From Mucilaginibacter sp. OK268 (GTDB taxonomy: Bacteria; Bacteroidota; Bacteroidia; Sphingobacteriales; Sphingobacteriaceae): DNA of 64,000 nucleotides. The DNA lies in contig NZ_FNJV01000010.1 of the NCBI RefSeq assembly GCF_900103125.1, positions 1 through 64,000 of the forward strand. The letters run 5' to 3'. Position numbers and translations under genes: made by a program. Positions 7,475-16,128 of the stretch are shown one piece after another (within the stretch, counting starts at the first letter, position 1; every line of letters begins with the position of its first letter). The notes below the pieces were generated by a model. The model did not search any database, was not told the DNA's origin, and worked only from the letters and a program-made list of their open reading frames with translations.

Positions 7475-8709
7475 TTTTGGGTATTGGTATTATTACTCTT
7501 TGGCTTTTTTTTATTGAAGCGCCTGTTGGGTTTTCTTTTATTGTCTGATTGATCGGCGCTATGACTATGAGTAGGCTGAATAGCTGCCAGCTCATCGGGT
7601 AACCCAACCAGGCGAATAGGGCGTTCTATGAGTTGCTCAATGTTCTTAAGCTTACGCTCATCACGGTGATTCACAAACGTGATGGCGGTGCCGGTTGTTG
7701 CTGCACGGGCAGTGCGGCCAATGCGGTGGATATAATCTTCCGGGTCGCCTGGAACATCATAGTTGATCACCAGGTCGATACCTTCTACATCTATACCGCG
7801 CGACAAGGCATCAGTACCAATAATTACCGGTAACTGTTTGTTCTTAAACTGGAGTAGTATCTCCTCACGCTCGCGTTGCTCCAGATCGGAGTGAAAAGCG
7901 TTGGCGTTAATTTTTATGGCTTTGAGCTCTTTGTATAATGATTTAACGATCTCCTTACGCGAAGCAAAAATAATAGTGCTGGCATAGGCAGAATCGCGCA
8001 GGATAAGCTGCAGCAAAGGTGTCTTTTGCTGATCATGCAAACGATAGATCTGCTGATCGATACCTACTGCGGGCTGCGATAGCGCGATATTGATTTGCTC
8101 CGGCTCTTTCATAATGGCCTTGGCTAGTGCGCGGATGCGGCCTGGCATAGTGGCCGAAAAAAGCAGCGTTTGCCTGTTTTTGGGCAGGTAACTGATGATC
8201 TTTTTGATATCGTCAGAAAAACCCATGTCCAGCATGCGATCGGCTTCGTCCAGTATCAGATGGGTAAGGTGGTTCAGCTTTAAAACTCCCGATGTAAGGT
8301 GGGCAATCAGCCTGCCGGGTGTGGCTATAATAATATTTACATTATTCTGGATACCCCGGCGTTGCTGCTCGTAAACAGCGCCATCGCCACCGCCAAATAC
8401 GGCTATGGAGCTGATGCCTGTAAAGTAGGCCAGCCCCTCTACCTGTTGGTCAATTTGCTGGGCAAGCTCACGTGTAGGCGCCAATACAAGCGCGCTGGTA
8501 TGGTGTTTATTACTATTGCTGATGAAATTTAATATGGGCAGCAAATAAGCGCCGGTTTTACCGGTACCGGTTTGTGCGCAGGCAATAAGATCATGCCCTT
8601 TTAAAACAACGGGTATGGCCATTTCCTGTATAGGAGTTGGGGTGTTGAAGCCCATACTTTGTATGCCCTCGAATAATTGTTCGTTGAAATTGAAATCCTG
8701 AAACGTCAC
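7471..8709 (-). CDS. DEAD-box RNA helicase, RhlE-like
   Basis: This 412-residue ATP-dependent RNA helicase has the full motif set: Q motif GFNTPTPIQ, motif I AQTGTGKT, motif II LDEADRMLDMG, motif III FSATMPG, and motif VI HRIGRTARA. After about residue 375 comes a basic, Asn/Lys-rich tail (KRKPNRRFNKKKPKSNN) likely to bind RNA. It should act in ribosome assembly or RNA turnover. The start codon is GTG at 8709-8707; the sequence then begins TFQDFNFNEQLFEGI, the normal start for this family. It overlaps the following GH43 gene by four bases. Confidence 0.93.
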   Translation of the reverse strand: MTFQDFNFNEQLFEGIQSMGFNTPTPIQEMAIPVVLKGHDLIACAQTGTGKTGAYLLPILNFISNSNKHHTSALVLAPTRELAQQIDQQVEGLAYFTGISSIAVFGGGDGAVYEQQRRGIQNNVNIIIATPGRLIAHLTSGVLKLNHLTHLILDEADRMLDMGFSDDIKKIISYLPKNRQTLLFSATMPGRIRALAKAIMKEPEQINIALSQPAVGIDQQIYRLHDQQKTPLLQLILRDSAYASTIIFASRKEIVKSLYKELKAIKINANAFHSDLEQREREEILLQFKNKQLPVIIGTDALSRGIDVEGIDLVINYDVPGDPEDYIHRIGRTARAATTGTAITFVNHRDERKLKNIEQLIERPIRLVGLPDELAAIQPTHSHSADQSDNKRKPNRRFNKKKPKSNNTNTQK

Positions 8710-8764
8710 TATGTTCTACTTGGTGTGTTACGCAAGGTATAAAAAATTGTTGTTTTTACAGCAA

Positions 8765-8887
8765 TTTTGGAGCAAGGAGCAAGGAATAAGGGTATTTGGA
8801 GTAAGGATGCATGGAATGAAGAGCAAATATTTTTGGAATAAGGAGCAAGGATGTATGATTAAATGTCCTTGCTCCTTGTTCCCAAAA
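8765..8887. repeat. GGAGCAAGGA word-repeat inverted element
   Basis: The left arm TTTTGGAGCAAGGAGCAAGG (from 8765) is reiterated rightward and is answered by its reverse complement at 8866-8887 (CCTTGCTCCTTGTTCCC). The same words make up the element at 21710-21846. It lies between the helicase and the CBS gene. Confidence 0.7.
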
Positions 8888-8899
8888 TCCTTACTCCCA

Positions 8900-9328
8900 C
8901 TAAGAGTGTATATAGTTTTTTAACTGCTCAATAGTTTCTAATTGCGACAATATGGTTTCTTTAACCAGGTCATTGATAGAAATAATGCCGCACAGCGCAT
9001 CATCAATAAAAACAGGCAGATAGCGGATATTGCTTTCGCTCATGATGTGCATACAGGTTTCAATGGAGTTATCGGGAAGTATGCGGGGTAAGCCGGTACT
9101 CATAATATCCCTTACCAGGGTTTCGTGAGATGATTTCCCCTTCAGGATCACTTTACGGGCATAATCCCGTTCGGTAAGCAGACCGGCATATTCGCCATCT
9201 TCCAATATAACCACCGAGCCGATGTTTTCATCAGCCATTAATTTTAATGCTTCCAAAACTGATTTACCAGCATCAATGGTAACTATGCGGCCGCCTTTGC
9301 GGGCAAGGATATTTGAAACTTTTATCAT
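8900..9328 (-). CDS. CBS-pair domain protein
   Basis: This 142-residue protein consists of two CBS motifs and nothing else: residues about 10-65 (SVLEALKLMADENIGSVVIL) and about 75-130 (SIETCMHIMSESNIRYLPVF). Such stand-alone pairs usually bind adenosine nucleotides and regulate a partner protein. No partner domain is attached. It is separated from the helicase gene by a word-repeat element. The partner and ligand are unknown. Confidence 0.88.
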   Translation of the reverse strand: MIKVSNILARKGGRIVTIDAGKSVLEALKLMADENIGSVVILEDGEYAGLLTERDYARKVILKGKSSHETLVRDIMSTGLPRILPDNSIETCMHIMSESNIRYLPVFIDDALCGIISINDLVKETILSQLETIEQLKNYIHS

Positions 9329-9616
9329 GGCTCTTAGGTTAAAATGAAGAATTGGCTATAACCAAATATAACAAACAGAATTGAAAAACAAGCGATGCCG
9401 AGGCTATAAATATCAACAATTCAGCATTTTATCAGAGCTTGGTCATCTAATTGGCAAATAAACAGCTTTTACGTTTGCTTGACACTGCATGTGCCACATA
9501 AAAAAGAATAATATCTAATATTGCCCCCATAGTTTTTAACAGTATTTTAACATAGTACGACTGGAAATTATTGATTTAAAATTCATTTACTACCGGTCAA
9601 AATAATACATACTACA

Positions 9617-10672
9617 TTGATCAATTTTTTACCTCATAAAGCGTGGTTTAAAAACAACGCTTACCATATTAATATAATCTCTGCCCTAAAAGTAATTTGC
9701 TGCCTGCTTTGCCTTGGTTTGCCAACTATATCAATAGCTAAAAGTACCGCGTCTAAATTGCCATATGTATCAATGGCTGATACCACAGCCGACTCCACCC
9801 TGTTAAAGCAGCGGCTGATCAATAACGCTTTTGATAATATTTTTATACAAAACCTGCGGGTATCCGAAGGGGGTAATGATTATTTCAACAAAGTAAAAAC
9901 CCAGTTAACCGCCGATCTGGCACCCAACTTTATATTATTTCAAACGCCTAAATCACGGTTTTTTACCGTGTTTACCGCACGGGTTAAAGTACGTTTGCTG
10001 GCATCAAGAGGGGCGCCGGTAAAATCACCAAGTTTTATGCCGGGGCTCACCGTGTTTTACAGGCTGAATGAGGATACTTATAAACCAGAGTTCCTGTCGT
10101 TTGGCTACTCGCATCACTCTAACGGCGTAAGGGGGCCATCATTAAATCCCGATGGCAGTTTTAATCGCGATAGCGGGAAATTTACTACCAACTTTTATAC
10201 GCTTACCTATTATACAGGCAAACGAACCGATAAAGAGAACCTGATTATTAACCGTTACGATAATATAGCCCTTGAAGTACACGCCGGCTTATTTGGCCTG
10301 GGCGTGTCTGAAGGATTAAAGGATCATTATGGATTTATCCGGATCAATGGCAGTCGTATGTATAACCTGGCTAAGGCCTATGACGATCCCTTGGAGAAGG
10401 GTAAAAAGGTATATAAAAACTGGCAGCGTATCCGTTTTGATTTTACTTACATTGCTGATAAGTATGACAATTACTCGGCAGTTGATTTCAAGAAGCGCCT
10501 TAACGTAAGTTTAAAGTATTATTACCAGTTTCCTTTTATGCCGAGTACCGCCCTGATGTTTGGCGGGGGGTACCGCGGGCAGGATGATTATAACCAGTTT
10601 TTTGAGGATAGTTATGGCTACATAACGGTTGGTTTGGCATCAGACCTTTCTTTCAATTTTGGGAAACATTAA
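9617..10672 (+). CDS. Outer-membrane phospholipase A-like beta-barrel
   Basis: This 351-residue exported protein has a signal-like segment (ISALKVICCLLCLGLPTISIA) and then alternating strands of a barrel. Residues 163-184 read GYSHHSNG...GSFNR, which parallels the catalytic GYNHQSNG...RSWNR of E. coli outer-membrane phospholipase A. H166, S168 and N183 would be the catalytic His, Ser and Asn. The His-to-Ser spacing is identical, and the Ser-to-Asn spacing is three residues longer. It would hydrolyse phospholipids that reach the outer leaflet. The only start giving the signal peptide is TTG at 9617. Ordinary annotation would call it hypothetical; the phospholipase call rests on this motif and the barrel context. 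Confidence 0.65.
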   Translation: MINFLPHKAWFKNNAYHINIISALKVICCLLCLGLPTISIAKSTASKLPYVSMADTTADSTLLKQRLINNAFDNIFIQNLRVSEGGNDYFNKVKTQLTADLAPNFILFQTPKSRFFTVFTARVKVRLLASRGAPVKSPSFMPGLTVFYRLNEDTYKPEFLSFGYSHHSNGVRGPSLNPDGSFNRDSGKFTTNFYTLTYYTGKRTDKENLIINRYDNIALEVHAGLFGLGVSEGLKDHYGFIRINGSRMYNLAKAYDDPLEKGKKVYKNWQRIRFDFTYIADKYDNYSAVDFKKRLNVSLKYYYQFPFMPSTALMFGGGYRGQDDYNQFFEDSYGYITVGLASDLSFNFGKH

Positions 10673-10830
10673 ACCAAAAAAGGGGGGCGCTTTTATATAA
10701 CCAGATTTTTACACGGCTATTCACAGCTGTTTGTAATTTATTTTTCATATAATCGTTTTAGCATTGAAAAAAAGCAGATATATTTATCCCAACCTAATGG
10801 TATATCTTAATTAAATCTAAAACATTTATA

Positions 10831-11502
10831 ATGAAAAAGACACTTTTGAGCCTTATGGCTATCCCTGTGCTTCATTTTGCGGTATTGGCCCAAACCAAAG
10901 GCTTTAAACCCTTATTTGATGGTAAAACAACCACTGGTTGGCATACCTATTTAAAAACCGGTTCTGGTGCCTGGAAAGTTGTTGACGGCGCGTTGCAACT
11001 TGACCCTAAAGCCGAAGGTCAGGGTGATCTGGTTACCGATGGTGAATACGAAAATTATGAGCTGAAACTGGATTGGAAGATCTCTGAAACAGGCAATAGC
11101 GGGATTATTTTTGGTGTACACGAAGACCCTAAATTCAACGAAACTTACCTTACCGGTATCGAAATGCAGGTGTTGGATAATGCCAAAGCCAGCGATAATA
11201 AAAAAGCAAACCATCTTGCCGGTTCTTTATACGATATGAAAGCCCCTTCGGCCGATGTGGCTAAACCAGCCGGCGAATGGAACTCGGTAGTATTGCGTAA
11301 AAAAGAGGGTCATCTTACTTTTTGGTTAAATGGTACTAAAATAGTGGAAACCGAAATTGGCAGCGACGAGTGGAAAGAATTGCTGAATAACAGTAAATTC
11401 AAAAACTGGACTGATTTCGCGAAATATCCAAAAGGCCATATCGCGCTGCAAGACCACAACCACGAGGTTGCATTCCGCAATATTTACATCAAGCAGTTAT
11501 AA
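10831..11502 (+). CDS. Secreted DUF1080 (3-keto-disaccharide hydrolase) protein
   Basis: This 223-residue protein has a signal peptide ending near VLAQ and one DUF1080 domain with a concanavalin-like fold. Typical motifs are GFKPLFDGKTTTGWHTY, GDLVTDGEYENYELKLDWKI and the end GHIALQDHNHEVAFRNIYIK. Members of this family hydrolyse 3-keto-glycosides. It sits 128 bases before a GMC oxidoreductase and its small subunit, which could form the 3-keto sugar. Its place is the periplasm. The substrate is inferred from this context. Confidence 0.88.
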   Translation: MKKTLLSLMAIPVLHFAVLAQTKGFKPLFDGKTTTGWHTYLKTGSGAWKVVDGALQLDPKAEGQGDLVTDGEYENYELKLDWKISETGNSGIIFGVHEDPKFNETYLTGIEMQVLDNAKASDNKKANHLAGSLYDMKAPSADVAKPAGEWNSVVLRKKEGHLTFWLNGTKIVETEIGSDEWKELLNNSKFKNWTDFAKYPKGHIALQDHNHEVAFRNIYIKQL

Positions 11503-11630
11503 TATTTAAAAATGTTTATGTTGTAACGCTTTGCGTTCAATATATTTATACCATAAAAACCAAATGAATGCAAATGCATGCCCGTGCGTGCATTTTTTCT
11601 TCTCTTAACAGAGGACACACCTGATATTAT

Positions 11631-13367
11631 ATGAGCGATTTACAAATCAAGAAATCAGCAGAAACTTACGATGTAGTAATTGTAGGTTCGGGAGCTGGTG
11701 GCGGTATGGCTGGTTATGTGTTAGCCAATGCCGGTGTAAAAGTGTTAATGCTGGAGGCCGGAGCATACTTTGACCCAGCCAAAGACTCACAACAATTAAA
11801 ATGGCCATGGGAGTCGCCACGTCGTGGTGCGGGTACAACCCGTCCTTTTGGTGATTTTGACGCTGCTTACGGCGGTTGGGAACTGGAAGGCGAACCATAC
11901 ACCACTAAAGACAAAACAGAATTTTTCTGGTTCCGCTCGCGTATGCTGGGCGGTCGTACCAACCACTGGGGCCGTATCTCATTACGTATGGGGCCGCATG
12001 ATTTTAAAGCCAAAGATGGCCTTACAGATGACTGGCCAATTACCTATGAGGAAGTAAAGCCATATTATGATAAGGTTGACCGTATGATAGGTGTTTACGG
12101 TACCAAAGAAGGCTTAGAAAATGAGCCCGATGGTATCTTTTTACCTCCGCCAAAGCCAAGGTTGAATGAACTCTATATAAAACAAGGTGCAATAAAAGCA
12201 GGTGTAACTACCATTACTGGTCGTGGTTCGGTTTTAACTGAGGCTCTGCCTGGTAATAAGGATCGTGGCGCATGTTTTTTCTGCGGACAGTGTGGTCGTA
12301 GCTGTAAAGTTTATGGAGATTTCTCGGCATCATCATGTTTGGTTATCCCTGCGGTAAAAACAGGTAACCTAAAGGTGATCACCAATGCTATGGTACGTGA
12401 GGTATTGACGAATAAAGAAGGATTGGCTACAGGTGTATCATACATCAGTAAAGAAGATATGCAGGAATACCAGGTAAATGCCAAAACGGTAGTACTTGGG
12501 GCTAGCGCCGGTGAATCGGCCAGGATCCTGTTGAATTCCAAATCAGCAGCACATCCGGGTGGTTTAGCCAATAACAGCGGTGTAGTAGGTCGTTATCTGC
12601 ATGATTCAACCGGATCAAGCGCCGGAGGTTTCCTGCCGCAACTGATGGATCGCAAACGCTACAACGAAGATGGTGTGGGCAGTGTACATATTTACTCGCC
12701 ATGGTGGCTGGATAATAAAAAATTGGATTTCCCTCGTGGTTACCACATCGAATATGGTGGTGGTTTACACATGCCATCATACGGTTTTGGAAGCGGCATC
12801 CATAATATGAATGGCGCGGTACCGGATCGTAATGGTAAAAAGAAAGAGGCAGGTGGTTATGGCGCTTCATTAAAAGATGATTACCGTCGTTTTTATGGTA
12901 CCCAGTTTGGTATGGCCGGCCGTGGTACTGCTATAGCCCGCTATGATAATTATTGCGAAATTGACCCTAATGTGGTTGATAAGTATGGTATCCCGGTATT
13001 GCGTTTCCATTACAAATGGGCCGATGACGAGATCAAGCAGGCCAAACACATGCAGGAAACCTTCCAGGAGATTATGCATAACATGGGAGGTGCTATTTAC
13101 GGTCCCCCGCAAGGTGCCGATACCAACTACGGTTTAGAGGCCCCCGGCAAGATCATCCACGAAGTAGGAACCATACGTATGGGCGAAGATCCTAAAAAAT
13201 CGGCCTTAAATAAATGGTGTCAGGCACATGATTGCAAAAACCTGTTTGTAGTTGATGCGGCTCCGTTTGTTCAGCAGGGCGATAAAAACGCTACCTGGAC
13301 TATCCTGGCCCTGTCTATGCGTACCGCTGAATATATTTTACAGGAAAGAAAAAAATTAAACGTTTAA
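11631..13367 (+). CDS. GMC-family FAD oxidoreductase (sugar/glycoside dehydrogenase type)
   Basis: This 578-residue flavoprotein starts with the dinucleotide fold YDVVIVGSGAGGGMAGYVLA and ends with the GMC C-terminal block HEVGTIRMG ... NLFVVDAAPF. Near residues 214-224 is GACFFCGQCGRSC, a C-x2-C-x2-C-x3-C cluster seen in the catalytic subunits of bacterial FAD-dependent glucose and gluconate dehydrogenases, where such cysteines hold an iron-sulfur cluster. It has no signal peptide; the small subunit encoded 22 bases downstream carries a Tat-like leader, which would export both. Oxidation of a sugar hydroxyl (C3 of a glycoside is my inference) fits the upstream DUF1080 gene. Confidence 0.92.
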   Translation: MSDLQIKKSAETYDVVIVGSGAGGGMAGYVLANAGVKVLMLEAGAYFDPAKDSQQLKWPWESPRRGAGTTRPFGDFDAAYGGWELEGEPYTTKDKTEFFWFRSRMLGGRTNHWGRISLRMGPHDFKAKDGLTDDWPITYEEVKPYYDKVDRMIGVYGTKEGLENEPDGIFLPPPKPRLNELYIKQGAIKAGVTTITGRGSVLTEALPGNKDRGACFFCGQCGRSCKVYGDFSASSCLVIPAVKTGNLKVITNAMVREVLTNKEGLATGVSYISKEDMQEYQVNAKTVVLGASAGESARILLNSKSAAHPGGLANNSGVVGRYLHDSTGSSAGGFLPQLMDRKRYNEDGVGSVHIYSPWWLDNKKLDFPRGYHIEYGGGLHMPSYGFGSGIHNMNGAVPDRNGKKKEAGGYGASLKDDYRRFYGTQFGMAGRGTAIARYDNYCEIDPNVVDKYGIPVLRFHYKWADDEIKQAKHMQETFQEIMHNMGGAIYGPPQGADTNYGLEAPGKIIHEVGTIRMGEDPKKSALNKWCQAHDCKNLFVVDAAPFVQQGDKNATWTILALSMRTAEYILQERKKLNV

Positions 13368-13389
13368 CAAGCCCCAATAAAAATTAGTT

Positions 13390-14019
13390 ATGAACAGACG
13401 TGACTCCCTAAAAGCGATAGGCTTTGGTACACTCTCAGCAGGATTATTACTGGAAGCCTGTAAAACCGATACTAAAAAAACAGATGAAGAAGCTGCATCC
13501 ACAGCTACAGCGCCCGAAGCTGGTCGCCAGCCTTTTGAGGTTGAACGCGATAAAAAGCTGAATGCCGATAAATTCTTTACAACTGCGGAAATGGCTACCA
13601 TAACCGTATTGGTGGATATTATTATCCCTAAGGACGAAAAATCGGGCAGCGCGACAGATGCCAAAGTGCCTGATTTTATCGAATTTATTGTAAAAGACAT
13701 ACCCCAGCACCAAACTCCCTTACGTGGTGGTTTGCGCTGGCTTGATCTGCAATGCCTGAACCGCTTTGGCAAAACATTTACCGATAGCAGTCATACGCAA
13801 CAAATAGAGCTTATCGACCTGATCGCTTACCCGGGTAAAGCAACGCCAGATATGGCTCAGGGTGTAGCGTTTTTTAACCGCATGCGCGATTTAACTGCAT
13901 CAGGTTTTTTCACCAGCGAAATGGGTGTTAAAGATATTGGCTATGCAGGTAATGCCCCCGGAAAATGGACAGGCGTACCGCCAGAGATACTGAAACATTA
14001 CGGGATGGAGAATGTATAA
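13390..14019 (+). CDS. Gluconate 2-dehydrogenase subunit 3 family protein
   Basis: This 209-residue protein is the small partner of GMC dehydrogenases. Its leader MNRRDSLKAIGFGTLSAGLL has the paired arginines and hydrophobic run of a Tat signal and ends LLLEACK, so it may become a lipoprotein. After an alanine/threonine linker, residues about 60-200 match subunit 3 (TTAEMATITVLVDIIIPKDE; QGVAFFNRMRDLTASGFF). It follows the large subunit by 22 bases. It probably carries the folded FAD subunit across the membrane. Confidence 0.9.
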   Translation: MNRRDSLKAIGFGTLSAGLLLEACKTDTKKTDEEAASTATAPEAGRQPFEVERDKKLNADKFFTTAEMATITVLVDIIIPKDEKSGSATDAKVPDFIEFIVKDIPQHQTPLRGGLRWLDLQCLNRFGKTFTDSSHTQQIELIDLIAYPGKATPDMAQGVAFFNRMRDLTASGFFTSEMGVKDIGYAGNAPGKWTGVPPEILKHYGMENV

Positions 14020-14047
14020 AAAAGCATCAGCTAACAAATAATATCAA

Positions 14048-14082
14048 AACGCCGGGTGATAAAATTACCCGGCGTTTTTTTG
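14048..14082 (+). terminator. Intrinsic terminator after the GMC operon
   Basis: AACGCCGGGT (14048-14057) pairs with ACCCGGCGTT (14067-14076) and runs into a stretch of T residues. It lies 28 bases after the subunit 3 gene and closes the three-gene operon. Confidence 0.85.
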
Positions 14083-14214
14083 CAATAAAATTCAAGTAAG
14101 GCAATTTTTTTCACCTTTAAGAAAATTTGCAAATGTCTGATAATTAGGTGATTGATGTGGTTTTCGTATTTGAATTATCATTATTTTGTCAATTAGTGGC
14201 AGGTCAATATACCA

Positions 14215-14245
14215 TTTTGGCAATTTGATACGTTTATCTACTTTG
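14215..14245 (+). promoter_or_regulatory. Bacteroidota-type promoter for a candidate small RNA
   Basis: TTTTG (14215-14219) and TACTTTG (14239-14245) are separated by 19 bases, close to the phylum's TTTG/TAnnTTTG pattern (one T short in the -7 box). No gene starts until 14441, and a hairpin terminator comes about 40 bases after the predicted start point. Confidence 0.45.
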
Positions 14246-14249
14246 TAGG

Positions 14250-14320
14250 TTCACACCTGCAAATAGTGATAAGGTTTAGGTTTAAAGCCCCCAAGCAGCG
14301 AGTGCAAGGGGGCTTTTATT
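14250..14320 (+). ncRNA. Candidate ~70-nt small RNA ending in a terminator hairpin
   Basis: Between a promoter-like pair and a strong hairpin (AAAGCCCCC 14284-14292 with GGGGGCTTTT 14308-14317, followed by T-rich sequence) lie about 70 bases with no start codon of note. The rest of the gap 14020-14440 shows no gene. It could equally be a terminator for a transcript from further left. No known RNA family is recognised. Confidence 0.35.
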
Positions 14321-14440
14321 TTATGCTCAATTTTGTCACCGCTCCTGATAATAAATTGCTTTATTTGTTTCCTGAAAAATAGAGAAAAGACGCTCCTGAT
14401 AACTTTTTCTATCTTTTACTGGTGAAATTTAATCATATAA

Positions 14441-14893
14441 ATGAGCGATCTGAAAAAGAAATTGCATGATCAATGCGTAAATTATGTACGTAAAAGCATG
14501 GATGCGGCAGAATTGGGCATTAAAGAAGCACAAAAAGCATCAAACGAAGATACCAAAAGCAGCGCCGGGGATAAGTATGAAACAGGCCGGGCCATGATGC
14601 AACAGGAAACCAACCGTAATTTAACCCAACTGAATGAAGCCAATAAATTAATGGTGGCTCTTAACCGTATCAGTACCAATGGTGAGAGCACAAAAGCTGA
14701 AACCGGCAGTGTGATCACGACGAATAATGGCAATTTTTACCTGGCTATAAGCGCCGGAAGTCTCTCTGTTGACGGAAAAACCTACTTTGCGGTGTCGGCG
14801 GCCTCTCCTATCGGCTCCCTGCTCATAGGTAAAGCAGCTGGTGATAGTTTTAACCTAAATGGCAAACTTTATATCATTCAGGCTGTAAATTAG
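14441..14893 (+). CDS. GreA/GreB-like transcription factor homolog
   Basis: This 150-residue protein has a helical, coiled-coil N-terminal half (residues 1-80, rich in Lys, Glu, Gln) and a small C-terminal domain ending VSAASPIGSLLIGKAAGDSF and LNGKLYIIQAVN. That ending has the shape of the Gre-factor FKBP-like domain (SPIG..LLGK..GD). Proteins like this in Bacteroidota are often mislabelled as 3-oxoacyl-ACP synthase. It may bind the RNA polymerase secondary channel. I did not see the paired acidic residues of the GreA tip with certainty, so cleavage-factor activity is open. Confidence 0.65.
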   Translation: MSDLKKKLHDQCVNYVRKSMDAAELGIKEAQKASNEDTKSSAGDKYETGRAMMQQETNRNLTQLNEANKLMVALNRISTNGESTKAETGSVITTNNGNFYLAISAGSLSVDGKTYFAVSAASPIGSLLIGKAAGDSFNLNGKLYIIQAVN

Positions 14894-15042
14894 GAGATTC
14901 GGCTCAAAAGATACAGGTGTTTTGGGGAAAGCTTTAACGCAAATGCGTATTATTTTGTTTTAGTTAAAGGATATTTTAATTATTAAAAAAAATAAAAACG
15001 TTCATTCACAAATTCTTGCAGTAATCATCAAATATCTATTAC

Positions 15043-15050
15043 TATATTTG
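15043..15050 (+). promoter_or_regulatory. -7 promoter box for the RRM gene
   Basis: TATATTTG matches the Bacteroidota -7 consensus exactly. It lies 57 bases before the RRM start codon, which leaves an untranslated leader of about 50 bases. A TTG at 15016-15018 is a little too far upstream for a standard -33 element. Confidence 0.45.
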
Positions 15051-15107
15051 ATGTTAACAAAACGAGGCAAGTAAAAAAAGAACCTTGCTATTATAAATTA
15101 AAAATTG

Positions 15108-15497
15108 ATGAACATATTTGCAGGAAGTCTTCCTTTTCAATTAGAGGAAGCCGATTTAAAAGAGCTTTTTGAAGCGTACGGTGAAGTAAGCACCGTAAAA
15201 ATAATTATTGACAGGGAATCCGGAAGAAGCAAGGGTTTCGGATTTGTTGAAATGCCTGATGATGAGGCTGCCCAATTGGCTATTACCGGCTTAAATGGCT
15301 CTGAAGTTAGAGGTCGTTCAATCGCAGTAAGCCAGGCCGAAGAGAAAAAAGCAACTGACCGCAGAAGCGGCGGTGGTGGCGGTTACGGTGGAAACCGTGG
15401 CGGCGGTGGCGGCTACGGCGGTGGAAACCGTGGTGGCGGTGGCGGCGGCTACTCAAAAGATAGTAACAGAGGCGGCGGCGGTGGCGGTCGTTGGTAA
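15108..15497 (+). CDS. RRM RNA-binding protein with glycine-rich tail
   Basis: This 129-residue protein has one RNA-recognition motif (residues 1-78) with RNP2 as NIFAGSLPF and RNP1 as RSKGFGFVEM. A tail of about 45 residues of Gly, Tyr, Arg and Asn repeats (GGGGYGGNRGG) follows. It resembles the cold-induced RNA-binding proteins of cyanobacteria and Bacteroidota and is likely an RNA chaperone. I set the start at ATG 15108; a TTG just before it is in frame but unnecessary. The tail is built from reiterated ggcggtggc codons and may vary in length between strains. A terminator follows. Confidence 0.93.
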   Translation: MNIFAGSLPFQLEEADLKELFEAYGEVSTVKIIIDRESGRSKGFGFVEMPDDEAAQLAITGLNGSEVRGRSIAVSQAEEKKATDRRSGGGGGYGGNRGGGGGYGGGNRGGGGGGYSKDSNRGGGGGGRW

Positions 15498-15512
15498 ATT
15501 ATAAGTTAAAAT

Positions 15513-15546
15513 AAAACACCGGGGCTACATTACCCGGTGTTTTGTT
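15513..15546 (+). terminator. Intrinsic terminator after the RRM gene
   Basis: AAAACACCGGG (15513-15523) pairs with CCCGGTGTTTT (15533-15543) around a nine-base loop and is followed by GTTTT. Confidence 0.85.
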
Positions 15547-15886
15547 TTAAAAGTACTGTCTTAGATCGGTTTGGGGCATTTTTAATGGCTGGTTAACTTA
15601 CCGGCAGTATATTTCTATATGTATTAGTCAGCTAAACCTTAGCTGCACCCCTTATTCCAACAAAAAATCTATTTTTTGCTACCCTCTCAAAAAATTCTGT
15701 TTAATAAAACAAAGTTTGTAAATCATTAAGCTTACTTGGCTTATCTTGTATGATTAGCTGCTAGCTTACTTGTATAATCTCTCTTCTGCTTTCACTTTTT
15801 TGCTGCCAGTGGTTATGTAAAACATTTTTACTATTAATGCTTTTTAATAAAAATACCTAACTTAACATCGTATTAAGCCTGTTTTT

Positions 15887-15961
15887 ATGGAAAGCAAAGA
15901 AAGCCTGGTCATGCCCGAAAACGAGAGATATGTTGCGGGGGACGTTAATAAACATTATTAA
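15887..15961 (+). CDS. Possible 24-residue peptide in a long gap
   Basis: The gap 15547-16128 is AT-rich and without an obvious gene. Inside it an ATG at 15887 opens a frame reading MESKESLVMPENERYVAGDV and then NKHY before TAA. The composition is hydrophilic and protein-like, and it stands out in AT-rich surroundings. It could be a small protein, a leader, or the remnant of a larger gene. Nothing in the neighbourhood suggests its role. No other feature is seen in this gap. Confidence 0.25.
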   Translation: MESKESLVMPENERYVAGDVNKHY

Positions 15962-16128
15962 GGGAATTATCTATAACTCCAGGTAAAGCCATAGCATAGA
16001 ATACCCGGTCGGCAATAACGAGCTTTTAGGGTTTATTTAAAATTTATTTTCCCGACTACGCAACCCTAATAGTTTAACAACGTATTGCCAGTGTAATGCT
16101 TAGTTTATTAACACTAAAAAAATCATCT

